Source: Pseudomonas serbica
Lineage (GTDB): Bacteria; Pseudomonadota; Gammaproteobacteria; Pseudomonadales; Pseudomonadaceae
Direction of reading: 5' to 3'
Assembly: GCF_028823535.1 (NCBI RefSeq)
Contig: NZ_JAQIYM010000013.1
Span: forward strand, 62,001-126,000
Length of the DNA stretch: 64,000 nucleotides
Part shown: positions 8,065 through 17,002 of the stretch, piece by piece
Numbering within the stretch: position 1 is the first letter of the stretch
Layout: each line of letters opens with the position of its first letter
Made by a program: the position numbers and the translations under genes
The notes under the pieces: generated by a model
Seen by the model: only the letters and a program-made list of their open reading frames with translations
Databases searched by the model: none
What the model was told of the DNA's origin: nothing

Positions 8065-8778
8065 ATGAGCAAACCGGGTCAAATGGTGCTGGTCGCACTG
8101 CGCAAGATGATCGCTTCGGGCGAACTGGCGGCCGGCGAACGGCTGATGGAAATCCCGACGGCGGAACGCTTCGGCGTCTCGCGCATGCCGGTGCGCATGG
8201 CCTTCGTCACGCTGGAGCAGGAAGGCTTGCTGGTACGCCATGGCGGGCGGGGTTATCAGGTGCGCTCGGTGAGTGCAGACGATATCGCCGGCGCCGTGGA
8301 GGTACGCGGGGTACTGGAGGGTCTGGCGGCGCGGCAGAGCGCCGAACGCGGCTTGAGTGAACAAGCGCAGGCGGCGCTGCGCGAATGCCTGGTGCAAGGC
8401 GATGCACTGTTCGACAAAGGCTACGTGACAGAAGAAGACCTCGAGGCGTTCCACGACCTCAACATGCGCTTTCATCAGGTAATCGTCGAGAGCAGCGCCA
8501 ACCCGGCGATTGCCGAAGCCTTGGCGCGCAACGACCATCGCCCCTTCGCTTCAGTGTCAGCGCTGGCGATCGATCGCCAGGACATGGCGCGCGAATATCG
8601 GCGCTTCAACTTCGCGCACATGCAACACCACTCGGTCTACGACGCGCTGGTCAGCCGCCAGGGCGCACGCGCTGAAGCCATCATGCGTGAGCACGCCAAT
8701 GCCACACTGCGTTACGCCGAGGTCTTTGGTGCGATCAGCAACAGCGACCGGATGAAAGTGATCGCCCGCGGCGAGTGA
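8065..8778 (+). CDS. vanR: VanR, GntR/FCD-family repressor of vanillate genes
   Basis: A 237-residue regulator with an N-terminal GntR winged helix (ERLMEIPTAERFGVSRMPVRMAFVTLEQEGLLVRHGGRGYQV read in parts) and a C-terminal FCD helical ligand domain with metal-type residues (DLNMRFHQVIVE, HMQHHSVYDAL). The start at MSKPGQMVLVALRKM was chosen; in-frame ATGs at 7999 and 8035 encode non-family sequence overlapping the hairpin. It is encoded between the transport genes and vanBA. It probably binds the GGATCC palindromes and releases them on vanillate. Confidence 0.85.
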   Translation: MSKPGQMVLVALRKMIASGELAAGERLMEIPTAERFGVSRMPVRMAFVTLEQEGLLVRHGGRGYQVRSVSADDIAGAVEVRGVLEGLAARQSAERGLSEQAQAALRECLVQGDALFDKGYVTEEDLEAFHDLNMRFHQVIVESSANPAIAEALARNDHRPFASVSALAIDRQDMAREYRRFNFAHMQHHSVYDALVSRQGARAEAIMREHANATLRYAEVFGAISNSDRMKVIARGE

Positions 8779-8786
8779 TCGGCGGG

Positions 8787-9737
8787 TTAGAGGTCCAGCA
8801 CCAACAGCCTGGTCTTGGCCCTCGAGCAGCAAGGCGTGAACTGATCATTGGCCGCTTGCTCTTCTTCGGTGAGGAACAGGTCACGGTGATCCGGCACCCC
8901 TTCCAGCACACGGGTCAGGCAGGTGCCGCAGATGCCCTGCTCGCAGGAAAGCGCAATCTCGACACCGTGGCTTTCCAGCACCTGGACCACCGTCTTGTCG
9001 GCCGGAACGTCGAACACCTGCCCGCTGCTGCCCAGCTTGACCTGGAACGATCCATCAGCACTGGTATCCACCGGCGCTGCGGCGAAGTACTCACGGTGTA
9101 ACTGGCCATCGCTCCAGCCCTGGGCCTTGGCACTGTCGAGCACATGCTGCATGAACCCCGAAGGACCGCAGACATACAGGTGCACATCAGGCTGCGGATG
9201 GGCCAGGACCCTGGCGGCATCCAGGCGCGAATCGGCCTCTTCATCAAAGTGCAGGTGCACGCGATCGGCAAAGGAGGCCCCTTTGAGTCGCTCGACGAAC
9301 GCCGCGCGGTCACTGGAGCGGGCACAGTAATGCAGCTCGAAATCGGCACCGCTGTGGGCCAGTTGCTCGGCCATGCACAGGATCGGGGTGATGCCGATGC
9401 CGCCAGCGAACAACAGGCTGCGCCGCCCCTCGGCTACCAGCGGGAACAGGTTGCGCGGTTCGCTGATGAACAGCCGATCACCGCTGTTGACCTGCTCATG
9501 CAGGCCTTGGGATCCACCGCGTGAGGCGGAGTCCTTGAGCACGCCGATCAGGTAGCGATGACGCTCTTGCGGGTGATTGCACAGCGAGTACTGGCGGATC
9601 AATCCGCCAGGCAGGTGCACGTCGATATGGGCCCCGGCACTGAAGCCGGGCAGTTGCCCGCCTTGTGCACAGGCCAGCTCGTAGCTGCAGATATCCAGCG
9701 CTTCGTTGTTGCGGGATGTCACGACGACTTCAATCAT
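8787..9737 (-). CDS. vanB: VanB, vanillate O-demethylase reductase subunit
   Basis: A 316-residue phthalate-dioxygenase-reductase-type protein. The N-terminal FMN/ferredoxin-reductase domain has RQYSLCNHP as the flavin motif. It is followed by an NAD domain (FAGGIGITPILCMAEQL) and a C-terminal plant-type [2Fe-2S] domain with Cys at about 265, 270, 273 and 303. It passes electrons from NAD(P)H to VanA. It lies downstream of vanA on the same strand after a gap of about 76 bases. Confidence 0.95.
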   Translation of the reverse strand: MIEVVVTSRNNEALDICSYELACAQGGQLPGFSAGAHIDVHLPGGLIRQYSLCNHPQERHRYLIGVLKDSASRGGSQGLHEQVNSGDRLFISEPRNLFPLVAEGRRSLLFAGGIGITPILCMAEQLAHSGADFELHYCARSSDRAAFVERLKGASFADRVHLHFDEEADSRLDAARVLAHPQPDVHLYVCGPSGFMQHVLDSAKAQGWSDGQLHREYFAAAPVDTSADGSFQVKLGSSGQVFDVPADKTVVQVLESHGVEIALSCEQGICGTCLTRVLEGVPDHRDLFLTEEEQAANDQFTPCCSRAKTRLLVLDL

Positions 9738-9813
9738 GGCGCACCTTCAGGACTGGCCACCGAAGTGGCCGTGAACAAGATCAATAGAAGAGGACTGGTT
9801 TAGCGCCCCAGGG

Positions 9814-10872
9814 CTAGTTGGCCGTGGCGATCAGCTCGGCAGCCGGCGCGCGCTCACGGGCGATGATTCGCTCCAGCACGCGACGGGACTGCACACCACC
9901 GGCGTCGATATTGAGCTTGAGCAGGTTGCGCTGGGGATTGGCCAGCAGGTTCTTCTGCTGTTGTTCGAGCATGTCGAGGTCTTCGCTGAAAATCTTGCCC
10001 TGGCCCTCGCGGATGCTGGCGGTCAGTTCTTCGTCGTGGGGATTGAAATTGCGTGCCATGCCCCAGAAGTACCAGATCGACGTCTCGGTTTGCGGGGTAA
10101 TGAAGTCGACCACGATGCTCGCGGCCTTGTGTTGCGGCTCGGCGTGATACCCGCCCTTGCCGGCATGGGCCACGCCCACCTCGATCAATACGTGGCTGGG
10201 CGGGGTAAAACGGCAGATCTGCCAACGGTCTACCGGCACGTCGTCGGCCAGGTTGTTGCCGCGCAGGGCCATGCGCCAGAACGGCGGCGCCATGATGTTT
10301 TCCATGTGCCGCGCGGTGACCACCTCGTCACCCTCGACGGTGGTGACCGGCGCCGCTTCATCGATCTCCTTCTGGCCGATGCTCGAGGCGTGCACATAGG
10401 TTTCGTGGGTCAGGTCCATCAGGTTATCGATCATCAACCGATAGTCGCAATTGATGTGGAACAGCCCGCCGCCGTAGGCCCACTCGTCGCTGACCGCCCA
10501 CTCCAGATGATGGATCAGTGCAGGGTCAGCCTTGTCCTGCTCGCCGGGCCAGACCCAGATGAACCCGTAACGCTCTTCAACGGCGTAGGTCTTGTTGCAC
10601 GGAAAACCCCGTACGCGCTGCCCCGGCATTTCGACGGTCTTGCCGTCACAGCCCATGACCAGTCCGTGGTAGCCACAGACCAGGTTGCCGTTCTCGACAT
10701 AACCCAGCGAAAGCGGGGCACCGCGGTGCGGGCAAAAATCCTCGACGGCGGCAACGCGCCCTTCATGGCCACGATAGAAAACGATTTTCTCACCGCATAT
10801 CTGCCGCCCCAAAGGCTTGGAAGCGATCTCGTCAGGGGTGCAGGCGACATACCAGGTGTTTTTCGGATACAT
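9814..10872 (-). CDS. vanA: VanA, vanillate O-demethylase Rieske oxygenase
   Basis: A 352-residue terminal oxygenase converting vanillate to protocatechuate plus formaldehyde. The Rieske centre is formed by C47-H49 and C66-H69 (CPHRGAP and CGYHG). The mononuclear iron site is in NLMDLTHETYVHASS. Length and sequence are typical of Pseudomonas VanA. The Shine-Dalgarno GGAGAA precedes ATG. It is first gene of the vanAB operon, divergent from a transporter at 11118, with two VanR-type palindromes in the shared region. Confidence 0.96.
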   Translation of the reverse strand: MYPKNTWYVACTPDEIASKPLGRQICGEKIVFYRGHEGRVAAVEDFCPHRGAPLSLGYVENGNLVCGYHGLVMGCDGKTVEMPGQRVRGFPCNKTYAVEERYGFIWVWPGEQDKADPALIHHLEWAVSDEWAYGGGLFHINCDYRLMIDNLMDLTHETYVHASSIGQKEIDEAAPVTTVEGDEVVTARHMENIMAPPFWRMALRGNNLADDVPVDRWQICRFTPPSHVLIEVGVAHAGKGGYHAEPQHKAASIVVDFITPQTETSIWYFWGMARNFNPHDEELTASIREGQGKIFSEDLDMLEQQQKNLLANPQRNLLKLNIDAGGVQSRRVLERIIARERAPAAELIATAN

Positions 10873-10899
10873 AGGGTTCTCCGGGACAGGCTTGTTTTT

Positions 10900-10909
10900 A
10901 TGGATCCAT
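10900..10909. promoter_or_regulatory. Probable VanR operator 3
   Basis: A perfect ATGGATCCAT palindrome 28 bases upstream of vanA. On the minus strand it overlaps a possible -10 (TCAAAT, 10908-10913) that lies 18 bases from a TTGACG -35 (10932-10937), so VanR binding would block vanAB transcription. Confidence 0.72.
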
Positions 10910-10960
10910 TTGATCGGATAAACCTGATATCCGTCAAGCTTTTTACGGCGCCGACAACTC

Positions 10961-10974
10961 TAATGGATCCATTA
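10961..10974. promoter_or_regulatory. Probable VanR operator 4
   Basis: TAATGGATCCATTA is a perfect 14-base palindrome, the best of the four copies. It lies 62 bases from operator 3, just upstream of the vanA -35 candidate and 144 bases before the divergent transporter gene. Confidence 0.75.
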
Positions 10975-11117
10975 AAACCAAAACACCGATATTCGACCTT
11001 CGAACACCCGAGGCACGCCAAGTCGGTCCTGACTACGTGGATGACACTTTTGAAGCCAACCGCTTCAACGCCTGCCTCGATAATCGATAGCTTACTGACG
11101 AACTGTCGAGGTCAAGC

Positions 11118-12455
11118 ATGACGAGCACAACTACGGAACAAGTCAGCCCGAAAACACTGAGAAGAGTGATAGTGGCTGCCGGCATCGGCAATTTCGTCGA
11201 GTGGTTCGATTTCGCCGTCTACGGCTTTCTGGCCACGACCATCGCCCAGCAATTTTTCCCCAGCGGCGATACCAGTGCCGCGCTGCTCAAGACCTTCGCG
11301 GTATTCGCCGTAGCTTTTGCATTTCGGCCCCTTGGCGGGATTTTCTTCGGCATGCTGGGCGACAGGATCGGCCGCAAGCGCACCCTGGCGATGACGATCC
11401 TGCTGATGGCCGGTGCGACGACCTTGATCGGCCTGCTACCCACGTATGCCGCGATCGGGGTCACGGCGCCGATTCTTCTGTCGCTGATCCGTTGCGCCCA
11501 GGGCTTTTCCGCCGGCGGCGAATACGCAGGAGCCTGTGCCTACCTGATGGAGCACGCACCGAGCGATAAACGCGCCTGGTACGGCAGCTTCATTCCGGTG
11601 TCGACGTTTTCCGCCTTCGCCGCGGCCGCCGTGGTGGCCTACGCACTCGAGGCCTCTTTGTCGGCCGAAGCGATGGGCAGCTGGGGCTGGCGCTTGCCGT
11701 TCCTGATTGCCGCGCCGCTGGGCCTGGTGGGTCTTTATTTGCGCTGCAAGCTCGATGAGACACCGGCATTCCAGGCGGTGACCGAGGAACATGCCGTGGC
11801 CCATTCCCCACTCAAGGAAACCTTGCGCAACCATGGCGCGGCCATCTGTTGCCTGGGCGCCTTTGTGTCGCTCACGGCGCTGTCGTTCTACATGTTCACC
11901 ACCTACTTCGCGACCTACCTGCAAGTTGCAGGTGGCCTGAGTCGCGCGACAGCGTTGCTGGTGTCGCTGATTGCCTTGCTGTTCGCCGCGGCGATCTGCC
12001 CGCTGGCCGGGCTGTATTCGGACCGGGTCGGGCGGCGAATGACGGTGATGACCGCGTGCGCCCTGTTGATCGTTGCCGTGTACCCGGCGTTCCTGATGGC
12101 CAGCTCCGGCTCGTTCGCAGCGTCCGTTGCCGGCGTGATGCTACTGGCGGTCGGCGCGGTATTGTGTGGCGTGGTCACCGCGGCCCTGCTCTCGGAAACC
12201 TTCCCCACCCGCACTCGCTATACCGCCTCGGCGATCACCTACAACATGGCCTACACCATTTTCGGCGGCACCGCCCCCCTGGTGGCTACCTGGTTGATCA
12301 GCACCACCGGTAGCAACCTGTCGCCGGCGTTCTACCTGATCGCGATTGCCTTGCTGGCGCTGGCGGGTGGGCTGGCATTGCCGGAGACGTCACGGATTTC
12401 CCTGCATGACGTGCAGGCGCAGGGTAAAGGTGCAGGTGTGAGGGCTGCGGCCTGA
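11118..12455 (+). CDS. MFS metabolite:proton symporter (MHS family), vanillate-locus transporter
   Basis: A 445-residue, 12-helix permease of the metabolite:H+ symporter group. The N-terminal GIGNFVEWFDFAVYGFLA and the loop motif GMLGDRIGRKRTL are diagnostic (ProP/ShiA/KgtP-like). It is divergent from vanA across the two best VanR palindromes, so it is probably vanillate-induced and carries vanillate or a related acid. The Shine-Dalgarno GTCGAGGTC precedes ATG. The exact substrate cannot be read from sequence. Confidence 0.82.
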   Translation: MTSTTTEQVSPKTLRRVIVAAGIGNFVEWFDFAVYGFLATTIAQQFFPSGDTSAALLKTFAVFAVAFAFRPLGGIFFGMLGDRIGRKRTLAMTILLMAGATTLIGLLPTYAAIGVTAPILLSLIRCAQGFSAGGEYAGACAYLMEHAPSDKRAWYGSFIPVSTFSAFAAAAVVAYALEASLSAEAMGSWGWRLPFLIAAPLGLVGLYLRCKLDETPAFQAVTEEHAVAHSPLKETLRNHGAAICCLGAFVSLTALSFYMFTTYFATYLQVAGGLSRATALLVSLIALLFAAAICPLAGLYSDRVGRRMTVMTACALLIVAVYPAFLMASSGSFAASVAGVMLLAVGAVLCGVVTAALLSETFPTRTRYTASAITYNMAYTIFGGTAPLVATWLISTTGSNLSPAFYLIAIALLALAGGLALPETSRISLHDVQAQGKGAGVRAAA

Positions 12456-12714
12456 AACACCGATTGCCGAACAGCCTCATCAAGCCGGGGGTTATCGTGG
12501 CGTGGCGCGCGTTTCCAGCAATCCCGTCTCCTGCTCGATCGTGATGCAAAGGTCTGCTACCCCCTTCGACAGCCTTGGCAACTGGTAAGCCGGCGATGCA
12601 GGCGTATATTGGTAGTGTCGATCCAGGTAGTTGGGCGATAAAAGATCGCCAATGGTGGGACAAGCGAGAGTGCTGGGGGCGCTAGCGGATAACCCGGAAC
12701 GTTGGAGGTGTCAC

Positions 12715-13620
12715 ATGAGGCAGTATCAACGACTCTTTCTGATCGCAGGTCCCACAATGCGTCACTCGCCGGCGATGGAGCGGGCGATCGCACTGGCCGA
12801 CGCTACAGGCGCAGCGCTGCATATCGCAGTGTTCATCGAAGACTTCGACCTTATGCGGCTAATGAGCAACAGCGAACAACTTCGTGAGAGTTGCCGGCAG
12901 GAGAACCTGCAGTGGTTGACGGATGAGGCCGAACTCATGCGCAGGAAGGGCATCAATGTGACCATCGAAGTTGCATTGACCCGTGACCCGCTGCAAGAGA
13001 TCCTTGGGCATGTGGCTGTAATGCTGCCGGACATGATTATCAAGGACGTACATCATGAATCAGCGCTCAAACGCGTATTCGTCACGCCTTTGGATTGGCA
13101 GTTGTTGCGTGGATGTCCGACCCCCATACATCTGGTCAGCGAAGTCAGGTGTCCGCTTCCTCGGGTGATTGTGGCGGCGGTTGATCCATCGCATCCAGAG
13201 GGTCAGATCAGCGGAATCAACGACAGCGTCATTCAGGCGGCGAACGAACTGGCTACGCAATGTGAGGCTGAATTGCACATGCTGTATGCCTACGAACTGA
13301 CACACACACATTTCTCTGATGCAGGTGCTGGTGCCGTGACGATGCCAGGCTTCAGCGACGACGTGCGCCGGTCACTTGAAAAGTGCTTTGTTGCCTTGGC
13401 TGGACGCCACGGCGTGCCACCTGAGCGACAACACTTCATAGCAGGGCCGCCAACCAAAGCAATGGCCGATTTTGCCACTCATACTCGAGCGGATGTCTTC
13501 GTAATGGGAAATACCCATCACAAAGGAGTGGACAAGCTGGTTGGCAGTACCACGGAGCATGTTCTTTATCAGGTGCCCTGCAGCGTTTTGGCCATCAAGG
13601 GAGAAGCGGATCTCAGGTAG
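12715..13620 (+). CDS. Tandem-domain universal stress protein (UspE-like)
   Basis: A 301-residue cytoplasmic protein made of two Usp folds (about 1-140 and 150-300). The second holds an ATP-binding-like stretch ADVFVMGNTHHKGVDKLVGSTTEHV and ends PCSVLAIKG. The Shine-Dalgarno GGAGGTG fixes the start at MRQYQRLFLIAGPTMRHSP. It is monocistronic, with an intrinsic terminator at 13864. Family roles are survival under anaerobiosis, energy starvation or oxidative stress. Confidence 0.85.
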   Translation: MRQYQRLFLIAGPTMRHSPAMERAIALADATGAALHIAVFIEDFDLMRLMSNSEQLRESCRQENLQWLTDEAELMRRKGINVTIEVALTRDPLQEILGHVAVMLPDMIIKDVHHESALKRVFVTPLDWQLLRGCPTPIHLVSEVRCPLPRVIVAAVDPSHPEGQISGINDSVIQAANELATQCEAELHMLYAYELTHTHFSDAGAGAVTMPGFSDDVRRSLEKCFVALAGRHGVPPERQHFIAGPPTKAMADFATHTRADVFVMGNTHHKGVDKLVGSTTEHVLYQVPCSVLAIKGEADLR

Positions 13621-13863
13621 GTCAACGATTTCCGTTAGCTTGGATCAAACCGCATCAGCGCCAAAAACCGCTGCTAGTCAGCAACACATCACAAAGCAAG
13701 GAAAACACTCAGCCCCGAGAGGCCGTCGAACGATGCCAGGAGGAAGTCAACAGATATCCAGGCCCGGCAGCCGGGAAAAACATTATCGCGGACGTTTGTC
13801 GAAAGCTGGAGGACGAATTCCGCAAGAGTTTGAGCCTCGCGCCATAGGAAAAGCCGTTTACGA

Positions 13864-13888
13864 AGCCCGCTATTGAGCGGGCTTTTTT
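13864..13888 (+). terminator. Rho-independent terminator
   Basis: AGCCCGCT, loop ATTG, AGCGGGCT, then a T5 tract. It lies 244 bases after the usp stop, with an unassigned open stretch between them. Confidence 0.85.
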
Positions 13889-13900
13889 GTCCTTGGCATC

Positions 13901-13928
13901 CGGCAGTAATCGGCCAGAAGCGGTCGTT
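13901..13928 (+). repeat. Dispersed intergenic repeat, copy 1
   Basis: Contains GTAATCGGCCAGAAGCGGTC, one of about nine degenerate copies in this window sharing the core CAATCGGCCAGAAGCGGAC. It lies between the terminator and the convergent VOC gene. Confidence 0.65.
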
Positions 13929-13964
13929 GAAATGCTCAGAATCGCGCTATGCAACGTCACTTGT

Positions 13965-14402
13965 TCAGGCTATTGCTTGATGCTCGACTGCTCTGAAACC
14001 TAAGCTCTGAGTGAACCGCAACAGATAGCCATCTGGATCAAGCACCAAAAAATTAAGCTCTCCGTGCAGGCGCTCTTTATCTCGGTACCAGCACTCTTCA
14101 ATGGGTCTGCGCAATTCAATACCAGCATCTTCGATGGTCCTAGCCAAAGCTTTGGTATCAGAGCACTGGATCGAAAGATTCATCCCTCGGCCATAGGGTG
14201 ATAATAGAGGGCCAACACGCCATGGAGACTCTTCCAAGTCATCCTGCTCCAGCATCAATTGGCTCCCTTGAAAGGACAGGAAAGTGAACTTGTCCTCAGG
14301 CCTTTCGTATTCAATTTTGAAGCCCAGAATCAGGCAGTAAAAATCTAAGCTTCGTTTTAAGTCAGAGACAATCATCTCTGGAACTAATGTGTTCATCTTC
14401 AT
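13965..14402 (-). CDS. VOC-family bleomycin-resistance-like protein
   Basis: A 145-residue glyoxalase/bleomycin-resistance fold protein (MIVSDLKRSLDFYCLILGF, later SQLMLEQDDLEESPW and FLVLDPDGYLLRF). The start at 14402 has a strong Shine-Dalgarno, AAGGAG, seven bases upstream; an in-frame start at 14456 lies before this site and was rejected. It resembles Ble-type drug-sequestering proteins more than metal-dependent glyoxalase I, but ligand binding is unproven. Confidence 0.8.
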   Translation of the reverse strand: MKMNTLVPEMIVSDLKRSLDFYCLILGFKIEYERPEDKFTFLSFQGSQLMLEQDDLEESPWRVGPLLSPYGRGMNLSIQCSDTKALARTIEDAGIELRRPIEECWYRDKERLHGELNFLVLDPDGYLLRFTQSLGFRAVEHQAIA

Positions 14403-14517
14403 GAACGGACTCCTTGTCGTTGATAACACCCCACAAGCAGTGGGATGGCTGCCCATCTCTGCTCGGCACTGTTTGTACCACGATATCTACTTATGGTCGC
14501 AATTCCGCGACCGACCG

Positions 14518-14570
14518 TTTTGGATCGGTTTCAGCCGGTCGTGACAGGCAGAAACCGGCCAAAAGCGGAC
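14518..14570 (+). repeat. Dispersed intergenic repeat, copy 2 (long form)
   Basis: A 53-base copy beginning TTTTGGATCGGTTTCAGCCG and ending GGCCAAAAGCGGAC. It is nearly identical (two mismatches) to the copy at 55768-55820, 41 kb away. The rest of the 14403-14825 gap shows no gene. Confidence 0.75.
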
Positions 14571-14825
14571 ATGCCCCTCGCGCATCTACCGATGTAAACG
14601 CTCATTGCATTCCCTACATTGCAAATGTCAAAACCTCATTTTGAACCCCATCAAGTCAGAACCCTGCGCATTGCCCTCGAAGCTTTGCTGATATCCCGCT
14701 GCTAAGCACCGTGCGTCAGCACCCTAAGTAGGTAAACTACTCGCCAGTTCGTCAAGAACGGCGATCTGCATGTGTCCCGTGCAAACGCTAGGCGTTTCTC
14801 CGCGTACTCGCTCCAATCGTCGTGG

Positions 14826-15755
14826 TCACGCATCCGAGGCGGTCAGGCTGTCATCCGGTGGTAAGCGGTCCACCCGTAATGCCTCAACGACCAGCGAAAA
14901 CGCCTGGGAGGGTTGTCGGCGGCTGGGGTAATACAGGTGAAAACCGCCGAAGGGTTCACACCAGTTCTCCAATACCCGAACAAGTCGCCCTTCGGTTAGA
15001 TGCGGGGCAAACTCATCCTCGGGTAGATAGGCGATACCCAGTCCACTCACCGCAGCATCGGCGATATGGGTGGTGGAATTGAATACCAATTGGCCGTCTA
15101 CCCGCACTTTCAGTTTCTTGCCCTGGCGCTCGAATTCCCACGCGTCCATGCCGTCATAGGTGGGGAAACGTATGTCGATGCAGCGATGTGCTGCCAGATC
15201 GCGAGGGTGTTCAGGGACAGGGTTTTGGGCGAAGTAGCTTGGCGCTGCCACTACGGCCATTCGTATAGCCGGACCAATGGGCACGGCAATCATGTCTTGG
15301 GCCACCGTGTCACTGAAGCGCACGCCAGCATCGAAGCGGTCGGCGACGATATCGCGAAAGCCATAGTTGATATCGAATTCCAGCTTGATATCCGGGTACA
15401 TCTGCAGCAGCGGCGTCAGCTTGGGTAGCAGCGTGGTCTTGATGATGTTGTCACCGCAGGTTATCCGTACCGTGCCGGCCGGTTTGTCGCGCAACTCGGT
15501 CAAGGCTTCCACTTCGGCTTCGATTTCATCAAAGCGATAGCCCACCGCTTCCAGCAGCCGCTCACCCGCCGTAGTCAGAGAAACGCTGCGCGTGGTGCGG
15601 GTAAGCAAGCGAATTTTTAGACGTGCTTCCAGGGCCGAAACCACCTGACTCACGGCCGATTGGGTCACCCCAAGTTGCACCGCAGCGCGGGTAAAGCTGC
15701 CCACACGTGCCACGGTCACAAAGGCCAGCAGATCGTTGAAATTGTGTTTAGCCAT
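14826..15755 (-). CDS. LysR-family regulator, divergent to the quinone/small-protein cluster
   Basis: A 309-residue LysR protein. The N-terminal helix-turn-helix reads FNDLLAFVTVARVGSFTRAAVQLGVTQSAVSQ (in parts), followed by the LysR substrate-binding fold with RPAGTVRITCG and a typical AVSGLGIAYLPEDE. It is of the CrgA/YafC type. Its start lies 176 bases from the divergent hydrolase gene at 15932, with an ATTAGCTAAT palindrome between, the usual geometry for divergent autoregulation and activation. Confidence 0.88.
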   Translation of the reverse strand: MAKHNFNDLLAFVTVARVGSFTRAAVQLGVTQSAVSQVVSALEARLKIRLLTRTTRSVSLTTAGERLLEAVGYRFDEIEAEVEALTELRDKPAGTVRITCGDNIIKTTLLPKLTPLLQMYPDIKLEFDINYGFRDIVADRFDAGVRFSDTVAQDMIAVPIGPAIRMAVVAAPSYFAQNPVPEHPRDLAAHRCIDIRFPTYDGMDAWEFERQGKKLKVRVDGQLVFNSTTHIADAAVSGLGIAYLPEDEFAPHLTEGRLVRVLENWCEPFGGFHLYYPSRRQPSQAFSLVVEALRVDRLPPDDSLTASDA

Positions 15756-15808
15756 AGCGATAGCCTCGGGCTATTGATTAGGTCTACTTATATCCGCATT
15801 AAGCATTC

Positions 15809-15818
15809 ATTAGCTAAT
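15809..15818. promoter_or_regulatory. Palindrome, candidate LysR binding site
   Basis: ATTAGCTAAT is a perfect 10-base inverted repeat in the AT-rich 15756-15931 intergenic region between the LysR gene and its divergent cluster. Confidence 0.5.
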
Positions 15819-15931
15819 CAAAATCTCAATATTCAGCAACAATAGCTGGCATCCCAGGCCTGCGTGAAGAGGGCGAAGCCTCGCGCTAACTGCCTACGTC
15901 GCCGTTAACTTTCCTCTGAAAAGGTCGCTGC

Positions 15932-17002
15932 ATGAAAAGACTCGTCGTAATGCTCGGGTTTCTGCTCAGTTCATTCACCGCGTTAGGAGCCGATATGTCC
16001 AACGGTGCAGATAATTTCTTCAAAAGTGACAAGGTGACCGTGCAAAAGGTCAGCTTCAAAAATCAGTACCAGCTCAATGTGGTAGGTAATCTGTTCATCC
16101 CTAAAGGTCTGGACAACGCCACTCGTAGCCCGGCGATTATCGTGGGCCACCCGATGGGCGCGGTGAAGGAGCAAAGCTCCAACCTGTATGCGCAAAAACT
16201 TGCGGAACAAGGCTTCGTCACCCTGGCGCTGGATTTGTCGTTCTGGGGCGAAAGCGAAGGCATGCCACGCAATGCGGTGCTGCCGGACATGTACGCCGAG
16301 GACTTCAGCGCCGCCGTGGATTATCTCGGCACGCGGCCCTTTATCGACCGTCAGCGCATCGGCGTGCTGGGTATCTGTGGCAGCGGTAGCTTTGTGATCA
16401 GCGCGGCCAAGATCGACCCGCGCATGAAAGCCATCGCCACTGTCAGCATGTACGATATGGGCGCCGCCAACCGCAACGGTCTCAAGCATTCGCAAACGCT
16501 TGAGCAGCGCAAGCAGGTCATCGCAGCTGCGGCCGAACAGCGTTATGTGGAATTCACAGGCGGCAAGATCGAATATACCGGCGGCACCGTGCAGGAGCTC
16601 AATGCCGACACCCACCCCATTCAGCGTGAGTTCTTTGACTTCTACCGCACCCCGCGTGGCGAATTCACCCCGACAAACTCCACATCCCAGCAGACCACCC
16701 GCCCGACGCTGAGCAGCAGCACCAAGTTCATGAATTTCTACCCATTCGTAGATATCGAGAGTATTTCGCCCCGCCCGATGTTGTTTATCACAGGTGAAAA
16801 CGCCCACTCCCGCGAGTTCAGCGAAGAGGCGTTCCGCCTGGCGGGTGAACCTAAAGAGTTGGTCATTGTGCCCAACACCGGCCATGTCGATCTGTATGAC
16901 CGGGTAGATCTGATTCCTTTCGCCAAGCTGACCCAGTTCTTCCAGAACCACCTGAAGCAACCGGCAGGCACCCCCAAGGCTAATCAACCCCACGATGAAT
17001 AA
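15932..17002 (+). CDS. Exported alpha/beta hydrolase, dienelactone-hydrolase/YcjY-like
   Basis: A 356-residue protein with signal peptide MKRLVVMLGFLLSSFTALGA. The hydrolase fold shows VGHPMGAVKEQ (oxyanion region), the nucleophile elbow GICGSGSF with Cys in the dienelactone-hydrolase position, an acid region FITGENAHSREF and a catalytic His in NTGHVDLYD. The family is known from dienelactone hydrolases and Polyketide-cyclase-like esterases; substrate unknown. It is the first gene of a plus-strand cluster, divergent from LysR, and overlaps the next gene by 8 bases. Confidence 0.85.
   Translation: MKRLVVMLGFLLSSFTALGADMSNGADNFFKSDKVTVQKVSFKNQYQLNVVGNLFIPKGLDNATRSPAIIVGHPMGAVKEQSSNLYAQKLAEQGFVTLALDLSFWGESEGMPRNAVLPDMYAEDFSAAVDYLGTRPFIDRQRIGVLGICGSGSFVISAAKIDPRMKAIATVSMYDMGAANRNGLKHSQTLEQRKQVIAAAAEQRYVEFTGGKIEYTGGTVQELNADTHPIQREFFDFYRTPRGEFTPTNSTSQQTTRPTLSSSTKFMNFYPFVDIESISPRPMLFITGENAHSREFSEEAFRLAGEPKELVIVPNTGHVDLYDRVDLIPFAKLTQFFQNHLKQPAGTPKANQPHDE

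Noticed and set aside
10980..11094. Short plus frame translating to TPIFDLRTPEARQVGPDYVD and on
   Set aside because: Composition looks protein-like, but there is no start codon and it lies in the vanA-transporter control region next to a VanR operator; kept only as a possible remnant.
9961..11121. 386-codon plus-strand open frame over vanA
   Set aside because: Runs antisense to the certain vanA gene and through its operator region.
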